Assembly (NCBI GenBank): GCA_029210625.1
Contig: JARGFU010000033.1
Coordinates: forward strand, 1-44,416
Reading direction: 5' to 3'
DNA: 44,416 nt
DNA from: Deltaproteobacteria bacterium
GTDB taxonomy: Bacteria; Myxococcota; Myxococcia; SLRQ01
The notes beneath the pieces are model-generated. The model did no database searches, was not told where the DNA came from, and saw only the letters and a program-made list of their open reading frames with translations. Every line of letters begins with the position of its first letter. Position 1 is the first letter of the stretch. A program made the translations under genes and the position numbers. Shown here one piece after another: positions 24,173 to 32,003 of the stretch.

Positions 24173-26434
24173 CTACTCGAAGATCAGGATCTCCTCGGTG
24201 CCCACGATGGGCACGAAGAGGCGCTCGCCGGTGGGATCGAAGGTCGCGCCACCGATCGGGCCGGTGACGTCCATGTAGGAGAGCTCGATCATCTCGGGGG
24301 TCCCGGGGTCGACGGTGACCATCCGCAGGAGGAAGTCGCTGGGCGTCTCCCGGCGGTTCCAGAGGTAGTGGCGGCGGTCGGGGGTGACGACGATGGGGCC
24401 GACCTGATCGACCTCGGAGGTCGTCTGGTAGAGCGGGGTGAGATCGTGGCCGAGGCCGACGATGGCCTCGTCCTCGCCCTCACCGGGCCAGAAGCGGTAG
24501 TGGAGCACCGGGCCGTGCTCGAGCATCACCGCGCCGAAGAACTCGGCGAAGCCCTCGGGCTCGGTGAGGCGCGTGTGGGGGGGCTCCCCCTCCTGCAGGC
24601 CCTGCGCGGTCCAGAGGCCACCGCGGGCGTGGCGCTCGCCGCTGCCGCTGGCCGACCAGAGGACCATCACGTCCCCGTCGGGGAGGGTCGCCAGCAGCTC
24701 GAAGCGCTCCTCGGCGCCGAGGGCGAGGCCCGCCTTCCGGGCGCCCCCCTGCAGGGCCATCACCCCGGTGAGGTGCGGCAGGAAGATCCGGTCCTCGTCG
24801 CCGAACTCGATGCCGAGGGGGCGGTGGGGGAGGTTGGGGAGGCGGATGACCTCCTCGTCCGACTCGAGGTCGAGGTAGCCCAGCTCCCGCTCGTGCACGA
24901 CCCAGAGGGTGCCGTCCGGGGCGGTGCCCACGCAGAGCAGGGGGCTGGTGCCAGGCGCCATCGGGCGCGGCTTGGCCGGCTGGAGGGTGCCGACCCCCAC
25001 CCGCACCAGGGCGTGGGCCCGGCGGGCGATCAGGAAGACCTCCTCCTCGTCCGGGACGAGCGCCGCTCCGCAGGCCGCGTCGCGGGTGCTGCCCAGGCCG
25101 ACGTCGAAGGAGATCCGCCGCTGCCAGCGCCCGGTGGCGAGCGCGAGGACGTCCACGTAGTTCGAGTCGGTGTCCGAGGCGTAGACCAGCCCCGCCGCCT
25201 CGTCGATCACCAGCCGCTCGGGCTGCGAGGCCAGCCCGGTGGCCCAGAGGCGCTGCCCGGCGGTGTCGTAGAGGGAGACCGAGCCGTCGAGGGGGTGGGT
25301 GACGGCGATGCGGACCCCCAGGGTGGGATCCTCGCTCGTCGCCGCGAGATCGCCGATGAGCGAGGTCGAGCCGGTGTCGATGAGGGCGCCGGTGAGGGCG
25401 ATCCCTCCGGTGAGCCCGAGGAGGGCCAGCCGGCCGTCGGTGCGGGCGATCGCCGCGAACTCGTCGGTGCCCTGCTGGTAGGTCGTCACCGGCCCGGGGA
25501 GCTCGACGTCCTGCTCGACCGGCACCCAGGTGGCCAGGTCGTTGCCCCGGGGGTCGATCACCGAGAGGCCGTGCTCGGAGCCGGTGGCCAGCAGGCTGTC
25601 GCCCACGACCACCAGGCGCCCGCTGCGGGTGGTCGCCGCGGCGCCGTGGATCGAGGACATGGCCAGCCGCCGGGGTGGGCCCGCCGGCGCGAGCCCGGGA
25701 TCGAAGGCCAGGGCGTGGGCGCGGCCCGCGGGGTCGATGCCGGTGACGTAGACGTAGCGCTGCCCGCCGGCGTCCACCGGGACGATCCGGGTGGGCATGG
25801 CGCCCTGCAGGTCCGCGGGATCGAGGCTGCTCACGAGGGCACCGTCGGTGGTGTCGAAGCCCTGCACGCCGTCGTCGCTGTAGGCGGCGTAGACCCGCGC
25901 GCCGTCGCTGGAGGCGGCGAAGTCGATGGGCTTGGACTCGAGGAAGAAGCGGAGGTCCGAGCCGTCGACGAAGCCCTGCCGGAAAAGGGTGGAGGGGTAG
26001 ATCAGCCGGCCGCCGGCGAGGGCGAGCGCGCGGGGCCGGTGGAGGATCCGCACCGTGGCGACCCGGGTGCCCGACGCGGGGCGGCCCCGCCCCAGGTATT
26101 CGAAGGGCTCGGCGGTGGCGGCGCTGCGGGGGCCGGCGTGGATGACCAGGGGGCCGCGCCCGGCGTCGTCGGGGACGACCACCTCCAGGGCGCCGCCCTC
26201 CGGGGAGAGGTGGGCCGGCACCCGCTGACCGCTGGCGAAGACGACCTCGTTCTCGGCGGCGAAGCCCGCGCCCCGGATCCGTACCCGGGTCCCGGCGAAG
26301 CCGGTGGTGGGGGAGAAGCCCTCGAGGACCACCGTCTCGTCGGGAGGTGGCAGCAGGAAGTCCCTGCCGCAGCCAGCGATCAACCCGTGCGCTGCCAGCA
26401 GCAGCGCCGCGCCCCTCCAGCCCTCGATTCGCAT
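24173..26434 (-). CDS. Lipoprotein with IPT/TIG domain and beta-propeller-like repeats
   Basis: 753 residues. The signal peptide ends in a lipobox (LIAGC, Cys22). An IPT/TIG immunoglobulin-like domain follows directly (about 38-115: GFSPTTGFAGTRVRIRGAGF). The rest is made of repeated strand blocks such as VDEAAGLVYASDTDSNYVDV, which read as beta-propeller blades of the YncE/NHL kind. It is probably surface-exposed and binds a ligand or another envelope protein. It is the last gene of Ton operon 2, 47 bases after the preceding lipoprotein gene, so it may help the TonB-dependent receptor capture its substrate; that is inference. I chose ATG 26434 over the longer frame to 26548 because the lipobox then sits correctly. 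Confidence 0.82.
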   Translation of the reverse strand: MRIEGWRGAALLLAAHGLIAGCGRDFLLPPPDETVVLEGFSPTTGFAGTRVRIRGAGFAAENEVVFASGQRVPAHLSPEGGALEVVVPDDAGRGPLVIHAGPRSAATAEPFEYLGRGRPASGTRVATVRILHRPRALALAGGRLIYPSTLFRQGFVDGSDLRFFLESKPIDFAASSDGARVYAAYSDDGVQGFDTTDGALVSSLDPADLQGAMPTRIVPVDAGGQRYVYVTGIDPAGRAHALAFDPGLAPAGPPRRLAMSSIHGAAATTRSGRLVVVGDSLLATGSEHGLSVIDPRGNDLATWVPVEQDVELPGPVTTYQQGTDEFAAIARTDGRLALLGLTGGIALTGALIDTGSTSLIGDLAATSEDPTLGVRIAVTHPLDGSVSLYDTAGQRLWATGLASQPERLVIDEAAGLVYASDTDSNYVDVLALATGRWQRRISFDVGLGSTRDAACGAALVPDEEEVFLIARRAHALVRVGVGTLQPAKPRPMAPGTSPLLCVGTAPDGTLWVVHERELGYLDLESDEEVIRLPNLPHRPLGIEFGDEDRIFLPHLTGVMALQGGARKAGLALGAEERFELLATLPDGDVMVLWSASGSGERHARGGLWTAQGLQEGEPPHTRLTEPEGFAEFFGAVMLEHGPVLHYRFWPGEGEDEAIVGLGHDLTPLYQTTSEVDQVGPIVVTPDRRHYLWNRRETPSDFLLRMVTVDPGTPEMIELSYMDVTGPIGGATFDPTGERLFVPIVGTEEILIFE

Positions 26435-26481
26435 CCGGGGATTATGGGCCAGCCGCCCGGCGCCCGCACGGCCTCCCGGGA

Positions 26482-27330
26482 TCAGGGCCGCAGGTAGAGT
26501 GGGCCGAAGGCGGCCTGGCCGCCGCGGCCGTCGCGGACGACCAGCCACAGCTCGCTCTCGGTGGTGTCCGGCTCGTAGGTGATCGCGACCTCGTCGCCGA
26601 AGGCGAAGGCGTACTCGAAGCTTCCGCCGGTGGCGTGGAAGGCGACGATCGGCTCCTCGAGGCGGGTCGCGTCGGCCTCGCCGGCGACCGGGATCGTATC
26701 CAGGCTCTCGGGGTCGATCCGCACCCCGAGGGTGAGGGGGCCGGCGCCCACGGCGAGGGAGTCCCCTCGGGCGACGGGCGTGCCGTCGAGGGTGACCGCG
26801 GCGATCACCGGCGCCCGGTTGAGGGGGCGGGCCGGCGCCTCGAGGTGGAGGGGGAGGCGCAGCACGGCCTCCCGCGGCTCGGCGCCCGGGGTGAGGAGCC
26901 GGTAGCGCAGGTGGGTCTCCAGGGTGGAGGGGAGGCCGGCGCCGGGCACCGCGCCGGTGGCCTGGACGTCGAGGCCGAGGGCGCCCGCGCAGGCGAAGGC
27001 CTCGGCCGCCGGATCGAAGGTGACGGCGCCGTCGGCGCCGACCGTCACCGGCCGCTCGCAGACCGGGTCGATGCAGGCGAAGGCGCTGGCCGAGCCCAGG
27101 GAGAAGGGGCAGAAGGCCGCCTCGGTGGTGGCGTCCGTGCTCCCCGCCGGCAGGTAGACGGCGGGGGTGACGGTGACGGTCTCCCCGACCACCGGCTCGA
27201 GGGGAGAGGCCGAGAGGGCCAGGATCCGCGGGCGGTCGAGGAGGGTGGGGGAGGAGAGCTCGTCGGCGCAGCCGAGGGCGCCGAGGCCGAGGAGGAGCGA
27301 GAGGGAAACGAAGGAACCGGTGGAGCGCAT
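26482..27330 (-). CDS. Lipoprotein of unknown function, partner of the TonB-dependent receptor
   Basis: 282 residues. The signal peptide ends in a lipobox (LGALGC, Cys21). The mature part looks beta-rich and Ig-like, with VTPAVYLPAG, a Cys-containing segment at about 70-120 (Cys residues in AFCPFS, FACIDPVC and FACAG, probably disulfides) and a second strand-rich half. I do not recognise the family. ATG 27330 shares its first base with the stop of the receptor gene (TGATG), so translation is coupled. The position after a TonB-dependent receptor matches that of substrate-binding surface lipoproteins in other uptake operons, but homology to SusD or a known binder is not evident. Confidence 0.8.
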   Translation of the reverse strand: MRSTGSFVSLSLLLGLGALGCADELSSPTLLDRPRILALSASPLEPVVGETVTVTPAVYLPAGSTDATTEAAFCPFSLGSASAFACIDPVCERPVTVGADGAVTFDPAAEAFACAGALGLDVQATGAVPGAGLPSTLETHLRYRLLTPGAEPREAVLRLPLHLEAPARPLNRAPVIAAVTLDGTPVARGDSLAVGAGPLTLGVRIDPESLDTIPVAGEADATRLEEPIVAFHATGGSFEYAFAFGDEVAITYEPDTTESELWLVVRDGRGGQAAFGPLYLRP

Positions 27331-29903
27331 CACCACTCTCCCTTCACCCCGAAGACGGGGAGGATGGGCAGCCCGGTCAGGGCCTCGGACTGCGCGTAGT
27401 CGTAGCTGTAGCGGGTGCCCTCGACGTTGCCGTGGGCGTAGGCGTTCTGCACGTCGAGGTAGGCGGAGAACTTCCAGCGCGGGAAGACCCAGGTCCGATC
27501 CACCCGCAGGTCGAGCTGATGGAAGGCCGGCAGCCGCTCGGAGTTCACGTCGCCGTAGACCGGCACGTAGACGCCGGCGGCGGCGTCGAAGATCGAGGAG
27601 ACGACCGGGGTGGTCGGGTTGCCCGAGACCAGGCGGAAGCGGGCGCCGACGGTGAAGCCGTGCGGCAGCTCCCAGGAGGCCACGGCCGTGAGGATGTGGG
27701 GCTGGTCGAAGTCGAAGCGGCGCTCGGCCGCACCGGGGCGGTCGGTGCGCAGGGAGCGCTGGTAGGTGTAGGCGAGCCAGCCGACGAAGCGGTCGCCCAG
27801 CCGGGCCCGGGCCAGGAGCTCGGCGCCGAAGATCCGGCCCGTCCCCTGGGAGAGGTAGGGCGGCTCGTCGGCGGTGAAGCCGAAGGAGAGGTTGCGGCTC
27901 ACCAGACGATCGAGCTTCTTGTAGAAGCCGGTCACGTCCACCTCGAGGCTGGCGTCGGGGCCCAGGGGGAGGCGGTGGGCGATCCCCGCCGAGGCCTGGA
28001 AGGAGCGCTCGGGGAGCAGCTCGGGGTTGCCCACGTTCGGCGCGGACTCGTCGTAGAAGGGCTGCTGCTGGTAGAGGCCGGCGCCGGCGCGCAGGCTGGT
28101 GCGCTCGCCGAGGTCGACGATCGCCGAGAGCCGCGGATCCAGCGCCCAGCCCTCGATGGGTCCGTAGTAGTCGAGGCGCAGGCCCGGGGTGAGGGTCAGG
28201 CCGTCGATCGGACGCAGGCGCGCCTCGAGGAAGGTCGCCGGCTCGTAGACGATCGAGGTGCTCTCGAAGGTGATCAGATCCTGGGTCGCCGTCGGGACGC
28301 TCCCCTCGCCCTCCTTGGGGGGGCGGGGCGAGGAGAGGGCCAGCTTCACCCGGCCCCAGCGGCCGTCGAGGCCGCCGGCCAGCTCGAAGCGCTCGCTGGG
28401 CCGGAAGGTGAAGGTGCTGCGCCAGGAGAGGTCGCGCAGCCCCAGGTCGAAGGCGAAGTCCTGCCCCAGGGAGAAGCCGACCTCCTGGAGGCCGACCCGC
28501 ACCGAGGTCTCCTCGCTCCAGCTGGAGGAGAGGCGGGAGCGGCTGGTGAGCATGAGCTGGTGGAACATCGAGCGGGTCGAGAGGGCGCCGCGCACGGTGG
28601 GGTCGCTGGTGGGCTCCTCGAAGAGGAGCTGGAGGCGATCCATCGAGCCGAAGAAGAGCAGGCGCAGCTGGTGGCCCTTGGCCGGGCGGTAGCTGGCGAT
28701 GAGCTGGTAGTCGTAGAAGCGCGGGGCGGTGTCGAAGGCCACCGGCGCGGAGTCGGGGAGGGCCAGCGGCAGGAGGGTGTCGATGTAGGAGCGGGCGAAG
28801 CCGCCGCCGATCGAGAGGGTGTCGGTGACCGGACCCTCGAGGGCGAAGGAGGCGTCGTAGGCGTTGAGGTCCACCCGGCCGCGGAAGAGGTCGGTGGCGG
28901 GGTCCCGCACCTTCACGTCGATGATGCCGCCGGTCGCCCGCCCGTACTCGGCGGAGTAGTTGCCCGGGACGAAGTCGACGGTCTCCAGGAACTTCGAGCC
29001 GAAGGTGCTGCGCAGGCCGCCGAAGTGGTAGACGCTCGGGATCTCGAGCCCCTCGAGGAAGACCCGCGAGTCGCCGGGGCTGGCGCCGCGCAGGATGATG
29101 TCGCCGCCGCTGAAGGAGGGGCGGGCGACGCCCGGGAGGTTCTCGATCACCTTGATGGTGTCGCCGCTGGTGCCCGGGAGCTTCTCGACCTCGGCCTTGG
29201 AGAGCACCCGGCGGGTGACCTCGCGGCGCACGCGCTGGGCGCGCACCACGGTGCTGTAGGCGCCGGTGGTGCGCTGCAGGTAGATGGTCTCGTCCCGCGA
29301 CTCACCCGCCTCGGCCGTGATGCTCACCTCGAGCTTCTGGTGCTCGGGGGGCAGGGCGACGAGGGTGAACTCGGTGGCGTCGACGGTGAGGAGGGCGACG
29401 CCCGCGGCGTCGGTGAGGCCCTCGGCCAGCTGCTCCCCCTCCTTCACGGCGAGGACGCGCAGGCGGGCGAGGGGCACGCGGGTGCCTCGCTCGAGGAGGG
29501 TCAGCTGGTAGCGCACCGGCTCGGGCTCGGGGGCCGGCGGCGGAGGCGGGGCCGCGATCGTCATCCGGAAGGCGATCTTCACCGGCACGGTGCGCCCGTC
29601 GGTGAGCCGGGCAGGCTCGAAGACGAAGCGGCCGGCGGCGCTGCGCGCCGCGCCATCGAAGGGCTCTCCGGCGCCCTCCTTCACGGCGACGCCCTGCACG
29701 GCGCCGGTCTCGTCCACGTCGATCGTGAGGACGACGGTCACCGAGTCGGCGCCCTCGGGGAAGGCGGTGCCCTCGGGCAGCTCGGGCTCGACGAGCTCCT
29801 GGAGCTGCGGTCCGGCGGCCAGGGTGGGGGCCGCGGCCTCCTGGGCCAGGGCCGGAGCGGTGGACGCGACGAGGAGCAGAAGGGGAGCGAGGCGAGGGAG
29901 CAT
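27330..29903 (-). CDS. TonB-dependent outer-membrane receptor with N-terminal TonB-C-like domain
   Basis: 857 residues. A signal peptide ends near ALAQ (21). Residues about 45-120 match the C-terminal domain of TonB itself (VDETGAVQGVAV, FDGAARSAA, FVFEPARLTDG), which is unusual at this end of a receptor. A Pro-rich spacer and a carboxypeptidase-regulatory-like Ig module (about 130-210) follow. Next come the plug domain (about 225-340, with PGTSGDTIKVIENLPG and ILRGASPGDSRVFLEG) and a 22-strand-type barrel to the C-terminus. It should import a scarce ligand using TonB energy; the ligand is unknown. It lies 2 bases after tonB 2 and is coupled to the lipoprotein gene downstream. Confidence 0.9.
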   Translation of the reverse strand: MLPRLAPLLLLVASTAPALAQEAAAPTLAAGPQLQELVEPELPEGTAFPEGADSVTVVLTIDVDETGAVQGVAVKEGAGEPFDGAARSAAGRFVFEPARLTDGRTVPVKIAFRMTIAAPPPPPAPEPEPVRYQLTLLERGTRVPLARLRVLAVKEGEQLAEGLTDAAGVALLTVDATEFTLVALPPEHQKLEVSITAEAGESRDETIYLQRTTGAYSTVVRAQRVRREVTRRVLSKAEVEKLPGTSGDTIKVIENLPGVARPSFSGGDIILRGASPGDSRVFLEGLEIPSVYHFGGLRSTFGSKFLETVDFVPGNYSAEYGRATGGIIDVKVRDPATDLFRGRVDLNAYDASFALEGPVTDTLSIGGGFARSYIDTLLPLALPDSAPVAFDTAPRFYDYQLIASYRPAKGHQLRLLFFGSMDRLQLLFEEPTSDPTVRGALSTRSMFHQLMLTSRSRLSSSWSEETSVRVGLQEVGFSLGQDFAFDLGLRDLSWRSTFTFRPSERFELAGGLDGRWGRVKLALSSPRPPKEGEGSVPTATQDLITFESTSIVYEPATFLEARLRPIDGLTLTPGLRLDYYGPIEGWALDPRLSAIVDLGERTSLRAGAGLYQQQPFYDESAPNVGNPELLPERSFQASAGIAHRLPLGPDASLEVDVTGFYKKLDRLVSRNLSFGFTADEPPYLSQGTGRIFGAELLARARLGDRFVGWLAYTYQRSLRTDRPGAAERRFDFDQPHILTAVASWELPHGFTVGARFRLVSGNPTTPVVSSIFDAAAGVYVPVYGDVNSERLPAFHQLDLRVDRTWVFPRWKFSAYLDVQNAYAHGNVEGTRYSYDYAQSEALTGLPILPVFGVKGEW

Positions 29904-29905
29904 GA

Positions 29906-30697
29906 TCAGCCCTCCAGGACGAAGCCGATGGTGTAGGGGATGGGGACGGCCGCGGCGACCGCGCCCATCCGCCCGGGGGAGCAGCGGATGCGGCGGGCAG
30001 CCTCGATGGCGGCCGAGTCGAAGAGGGTGCCGGCGCTGCGGGTCACCTCGGCCGAGGCGACCCGGCCGGTCTCGTCGATGACCAGGCGCAGCTCGACCTC
30101 GCCCTCGCGCCCTTCCCGGCGCGCCTCGACCGGGTAGCGCACGTCGGGCTGGGGGCAGCGCGGCATCCGGGTGATCTCGAGGACCTCCGCGGCGGCGAGC
30201 TGAGGCGCGGGGCCCGGCGCCGCCTTGCCGCGGAAGCCGTTGGCGGCCTGGTCGCGGGTGGCGTCGGGGTCGGCGAAGGCGCTCCCGCCGCCGGCCTCGG
30301 CGCGCACCGAGATGCCGCCGCCGGAGGAGACCGTGGCCGCCATGTCGAGGGCGAAGACCGGCAGGGGGGCGGGGGCGGTCGGCGGGGCCGGTGTCTCGGC
30401 CGGAGCGGGGGGCTCCGGAGCCGCGGGCGCCTCCGCCACGGGGGCGGGGCGGGTGAGCTCCTTCACCTTCTTCACCTTCATCCGCCGCACGGCCTTCGCC
30501 GGCGGGGGCCTCGGCGCCGGGGGAGGGGTGAGCTCGGGGGCCGGAGCCGGGGGCGCCGGGGCGGGCTCGACGATCGTGAGGTCCACCACCGAGCGCGGCG
30601 CCCGGGCCGCGGGCGCCTGGTAGCTCGTCCAGACGAAGGCCGCGAGGCCGAGGTGGGCGGCCAGCGAGGCCGCGAAGCCGGGGAGGGAGAGGCGCAT
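29906..30697 (-). CDS. tonB: TonB energy transducer 2
   Basis: 263 residues: membrane span at about residues 4-25, Pro/Ala/Glu linker with a basic KVKKVKEL patch (about 35-125), a Gly-rich segment, and a C-terminal TonB domain (about 180-263). That domain is atypical: MPRCPQPDVRYP carries a Cys just before the YP motif, and the usual FxPA near the end is RIRCSPG, giving two cysteines that could form a periplasmic disulfide. The start is ATG 30697, 4 bases after exbD 2; an in-frame start at 30739 would overlap exbD. It lies between exbD 2 and the TonB-dependent receptor and is presumably dedicated to that receptor. Confidence 0.92.
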   Translation of the reverse strand: MRLSLPGFAASLAAHLGLAAFVWTSYQAPAARAPRSVVDLTIVEPAPAPPAPAPELTPPPAPRPPPAKAVRRMKVKKVKELTRPAPVAEAPAAPEPPAPAETPAPPTAPAPLPVFALDMAATVSSGGGISVRAEAGGGSAFADPDATRDQAANGFRGKAAPGPAPQLAAAEVLEITRMPRCPQPDVRYPVEARREGREGEVELRLVIDETGRVASAEVTRSAGTLFDSAAIEAARRIRCSPGRMGAVAAAVPIPYTIGFVLEG

Positions 30698-30701
30698 GGT
30701 C

Positions 30702-31124
30702 CTAGCTCTCGGAGTCGATGGGTTCGGTGGAGAGGGCAAAGCGGGTCACACCGGCGGCCTTCACGGCGTCGACGAAGCCGACGACCCGCCCGTGGGTGGT
30801 GCTGCGGTCGGCGGCGATCACCACCTGCAGCTCGGGGGTCTTCGCGACCTCGGCGCGCACCTTCTGGAGGACGAGCGCCTCGTCGCTGGCCTCGCCGTTC
30901 AGGTAGACCGCGCCATCGGCGGAGAGGACCACCGAGACCGTCGAGGGCGTGGTCTCGGTGGCGGTGGCGGCCTTCGGCAGGTCGACCTCGATGGAGGGGC
31001 CGACGATGGAGGAGGCGGTCACCATGAAGATGATGAGGAGGACGAGCACGACGTCGACCAGGGGAGTGACGTTGATCCCGGTGATGATCTCGTCGTCGTC
31101 GGTCAGGGAGACGTGGCTGGCCAT
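30702..31124 (-). CDS. exbD: ExbD/TolR-type biopolymer transport protein 2
   Basis: 140 residues with a single membrane span (about 22-42) after GINVTPLVD, with Asp24 as the proton-linked residue. The periplasmic domain has VVIAADRSTTHGRVVGFVD. It is paralogous to ExbD 1 (12415-12894) but lacks that protein's Ala/Pro tail. ATG 31124 shares its A with the exbB stop (TGATG), which marks translational coupling; a GTG one codon earlier is the alternative start. It works with ExbB 2 and TonB 2, encoded on either side, to energise the receptor further down the operon. Confidence 0.94.
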   Translation of the reverse strand: MASHVSLTDDDEIITGINVTPLVDVVLVLLIIFMVTASSIVGPSIEVDLPKAATATETTPSTVSVVLSADGAVYLNGEASDEALVLQKVRAEVAKTPELQVVIAADRSTTHGRVVGFVDAVKAAGVTRFALSTEPIDSES

Positions 31125-31819
31125 CACGCGGCCTCCTTCCGGGTCGAGACGGTGGCGACCTGCGCGGCCTCACCCGGGCCGGCGTAGTCCATCAGGGTGC
31201 GGGCGATCAGCTCGGCGCCGCGGAGGGCCTCCTGCACCTTCCCCTTGAAGATGTTGAACATCATCACCGCGGGCAGCGCGACGAGCAGGCCGATCGCCGT
31301 GGCGACCAGCGCCTCCGAGATGCCCGCCATCACCGCCTGGTTGCCGGACTCCGTGTTCGCGGCCAGGTCGGCGAAGGCCTTGATGATGCCGAGCACCGTG
31401 CCGAAGAGGCCGATGAAGGGCGCGTTGTTTCCCAGGGTGCCCAGGAAGGAGAGGCCTCGCTCGTAGCGCACCTTCTCCCGGGCGACCGCCAGCCGCAGCT
31501 TCTGCTCGGCGTGGTCCGCGCCCCGGGGCAGGGCGCCGATCATCTCCAGGGCGACGGCGACCTCGAGGCTCTGGCCCCGGTCGGCCTTCCGGGCGGCGGC
31601 CCGGGCGAGCTCGGGCCGGCGCTGGTCCAGGCCCTCGGCCAGGTCGAAGGCCAGGCGGCCCGCGTCGATGCGGCGGCGGCGGTAGAAGAACCAGCGCTCG
31701 ACCATCACCGAGATGGAGAGCACGGAGAGGGCGATGAGCAGCCACATGACCCACTCCGCCCCGAAGACGGTGATGGCCTGGGCCAGGGATTCGGTGATCT
31801 GGATGGATTCGGTCTGCAT
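31124..31819 (-). CDS. exbB: ExbB/TolQ-type proton channel protein 2, first gene of Ton operon 2
   Basis: 231 residues of the MotA/TolQ/ExbB family. Three spans: about 20-40, 128-150 and 168-195. The LGTLGNNAPFIGLFGTVLGI core is almost identical to ExbB 1. It has a longer N-terminal and cytoplasmic loop than ExbB 1. ATG 31819 is chosen because a strong ribosome site, GAGGAGGAAAT, lies directly upstream; the longer frame to 31882 would run through the promoter. It heads a six-gene operon (exbB, exbD, tonB, receptor, two lipoproteins) and is divergent from a CarH-like regulator 184 bases away, whose promoter shares an element with its own. Confidence 0.94.
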   Translation of the reverse strand: MQTESIQITESLAQAITVFGAEWVMWLLIALSVLSISVMVERWFFYRRRRIDAGRLAFDLAEGLDQRRPELARAAARKADRGQSLEVAVALEMIGALPRGADHAEQKLRLAVAREKVRYERGLSFLGTLGNNAPFIGLFGTVLGIIKAFADLAANTESGNQAVMAGISEALVATAIGLLVALPAVMMFNIFKGKVQEALRGAELIARTLMDYAGPGEAAQVATVSTRKEAA

Positions 31820-31843
31820 GATTTCCTCCTCGAGGTTGGGAGG

Positions 31844-31872
31844 AGTTTGGTGGTTTTGGTCGAATATGTCAA
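31844..31872 (-). promoter_or_regulatory. Promoter and putative operator of Ton operon 2
   Basis: On the minus strand: TTGACA (31872-31867), 17-base spacer, CAAACT (31849-31844). The -10 is the end of the 16-base element CCAAAACCACCAAACT (31859-31844). The same element, at the same distance from the -35, lies before the second CarH-like gene (14/16 identical), and a third version lies before the first CarH-like gene. The expected start (about 31837) leaves an 18-base leader with a ribosome site. Upstream, GTTGA is repeated at a 10-base interval. Confidence 0.6.
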
Positions 31873-31967
31873 CATCAATCAACCAAAAAAATCACATCGA
31901 ACTCCCCCTTGACCCCCCCTGGCGGTCCAAACCTCTGGAATCAGACCGAAAAAGGGGACCACGGGCC

Positions 31968-31997
31968 TTGACGGAAAACCTCCATTTCCACCAGATT
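31968..31997 (+). promoter_or_regulatory. Promoter and putative operator of the first CarH-like gene
   Basis: TTGACG (31968-31973), 18-base spacer, CAGATT (31992-31997). The 16-mer CCATTTCCACCAGATT (31982-31997) is the third copy of the shared element (12/16 with the 33678-33693 copy). The predicted start coincides with the ATG at 32004, so the message would be leaderless; no ribosome site is visible. Confidence 0.48.
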
Positions 31998-32003
31998 CGC
32001 CCC

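Noticed and set aside
24368-26497. Plus-strand frame of about 700 codons over the propeller lipoprotein
   Set aside because: Gly/Glu/Val/Arg-rich shadow; the minus-strand gene has lipobox, IPT domain and operon context.
27432-29936. Plus-strand frame of about 830 codons over the TonB-dependent receptor
   Set aside because: Shadow frame without domains; the receptor on the minus strand has plug and barrel signatures.
31850-31885. Fur box in the exbB 2 promoter
   Set aside because: The AT-rich stretch matches the 19-base Fur consensus at only about half of positions, far weaker than the bfd site.
31820-32003. Cobalamin riboswitch before the exbB 2 operon or the CarH-like gene
   Set aside because: The gap is 184 bases and the predicted leader only about 18; I see no B12 box or the required multi-stem fold.
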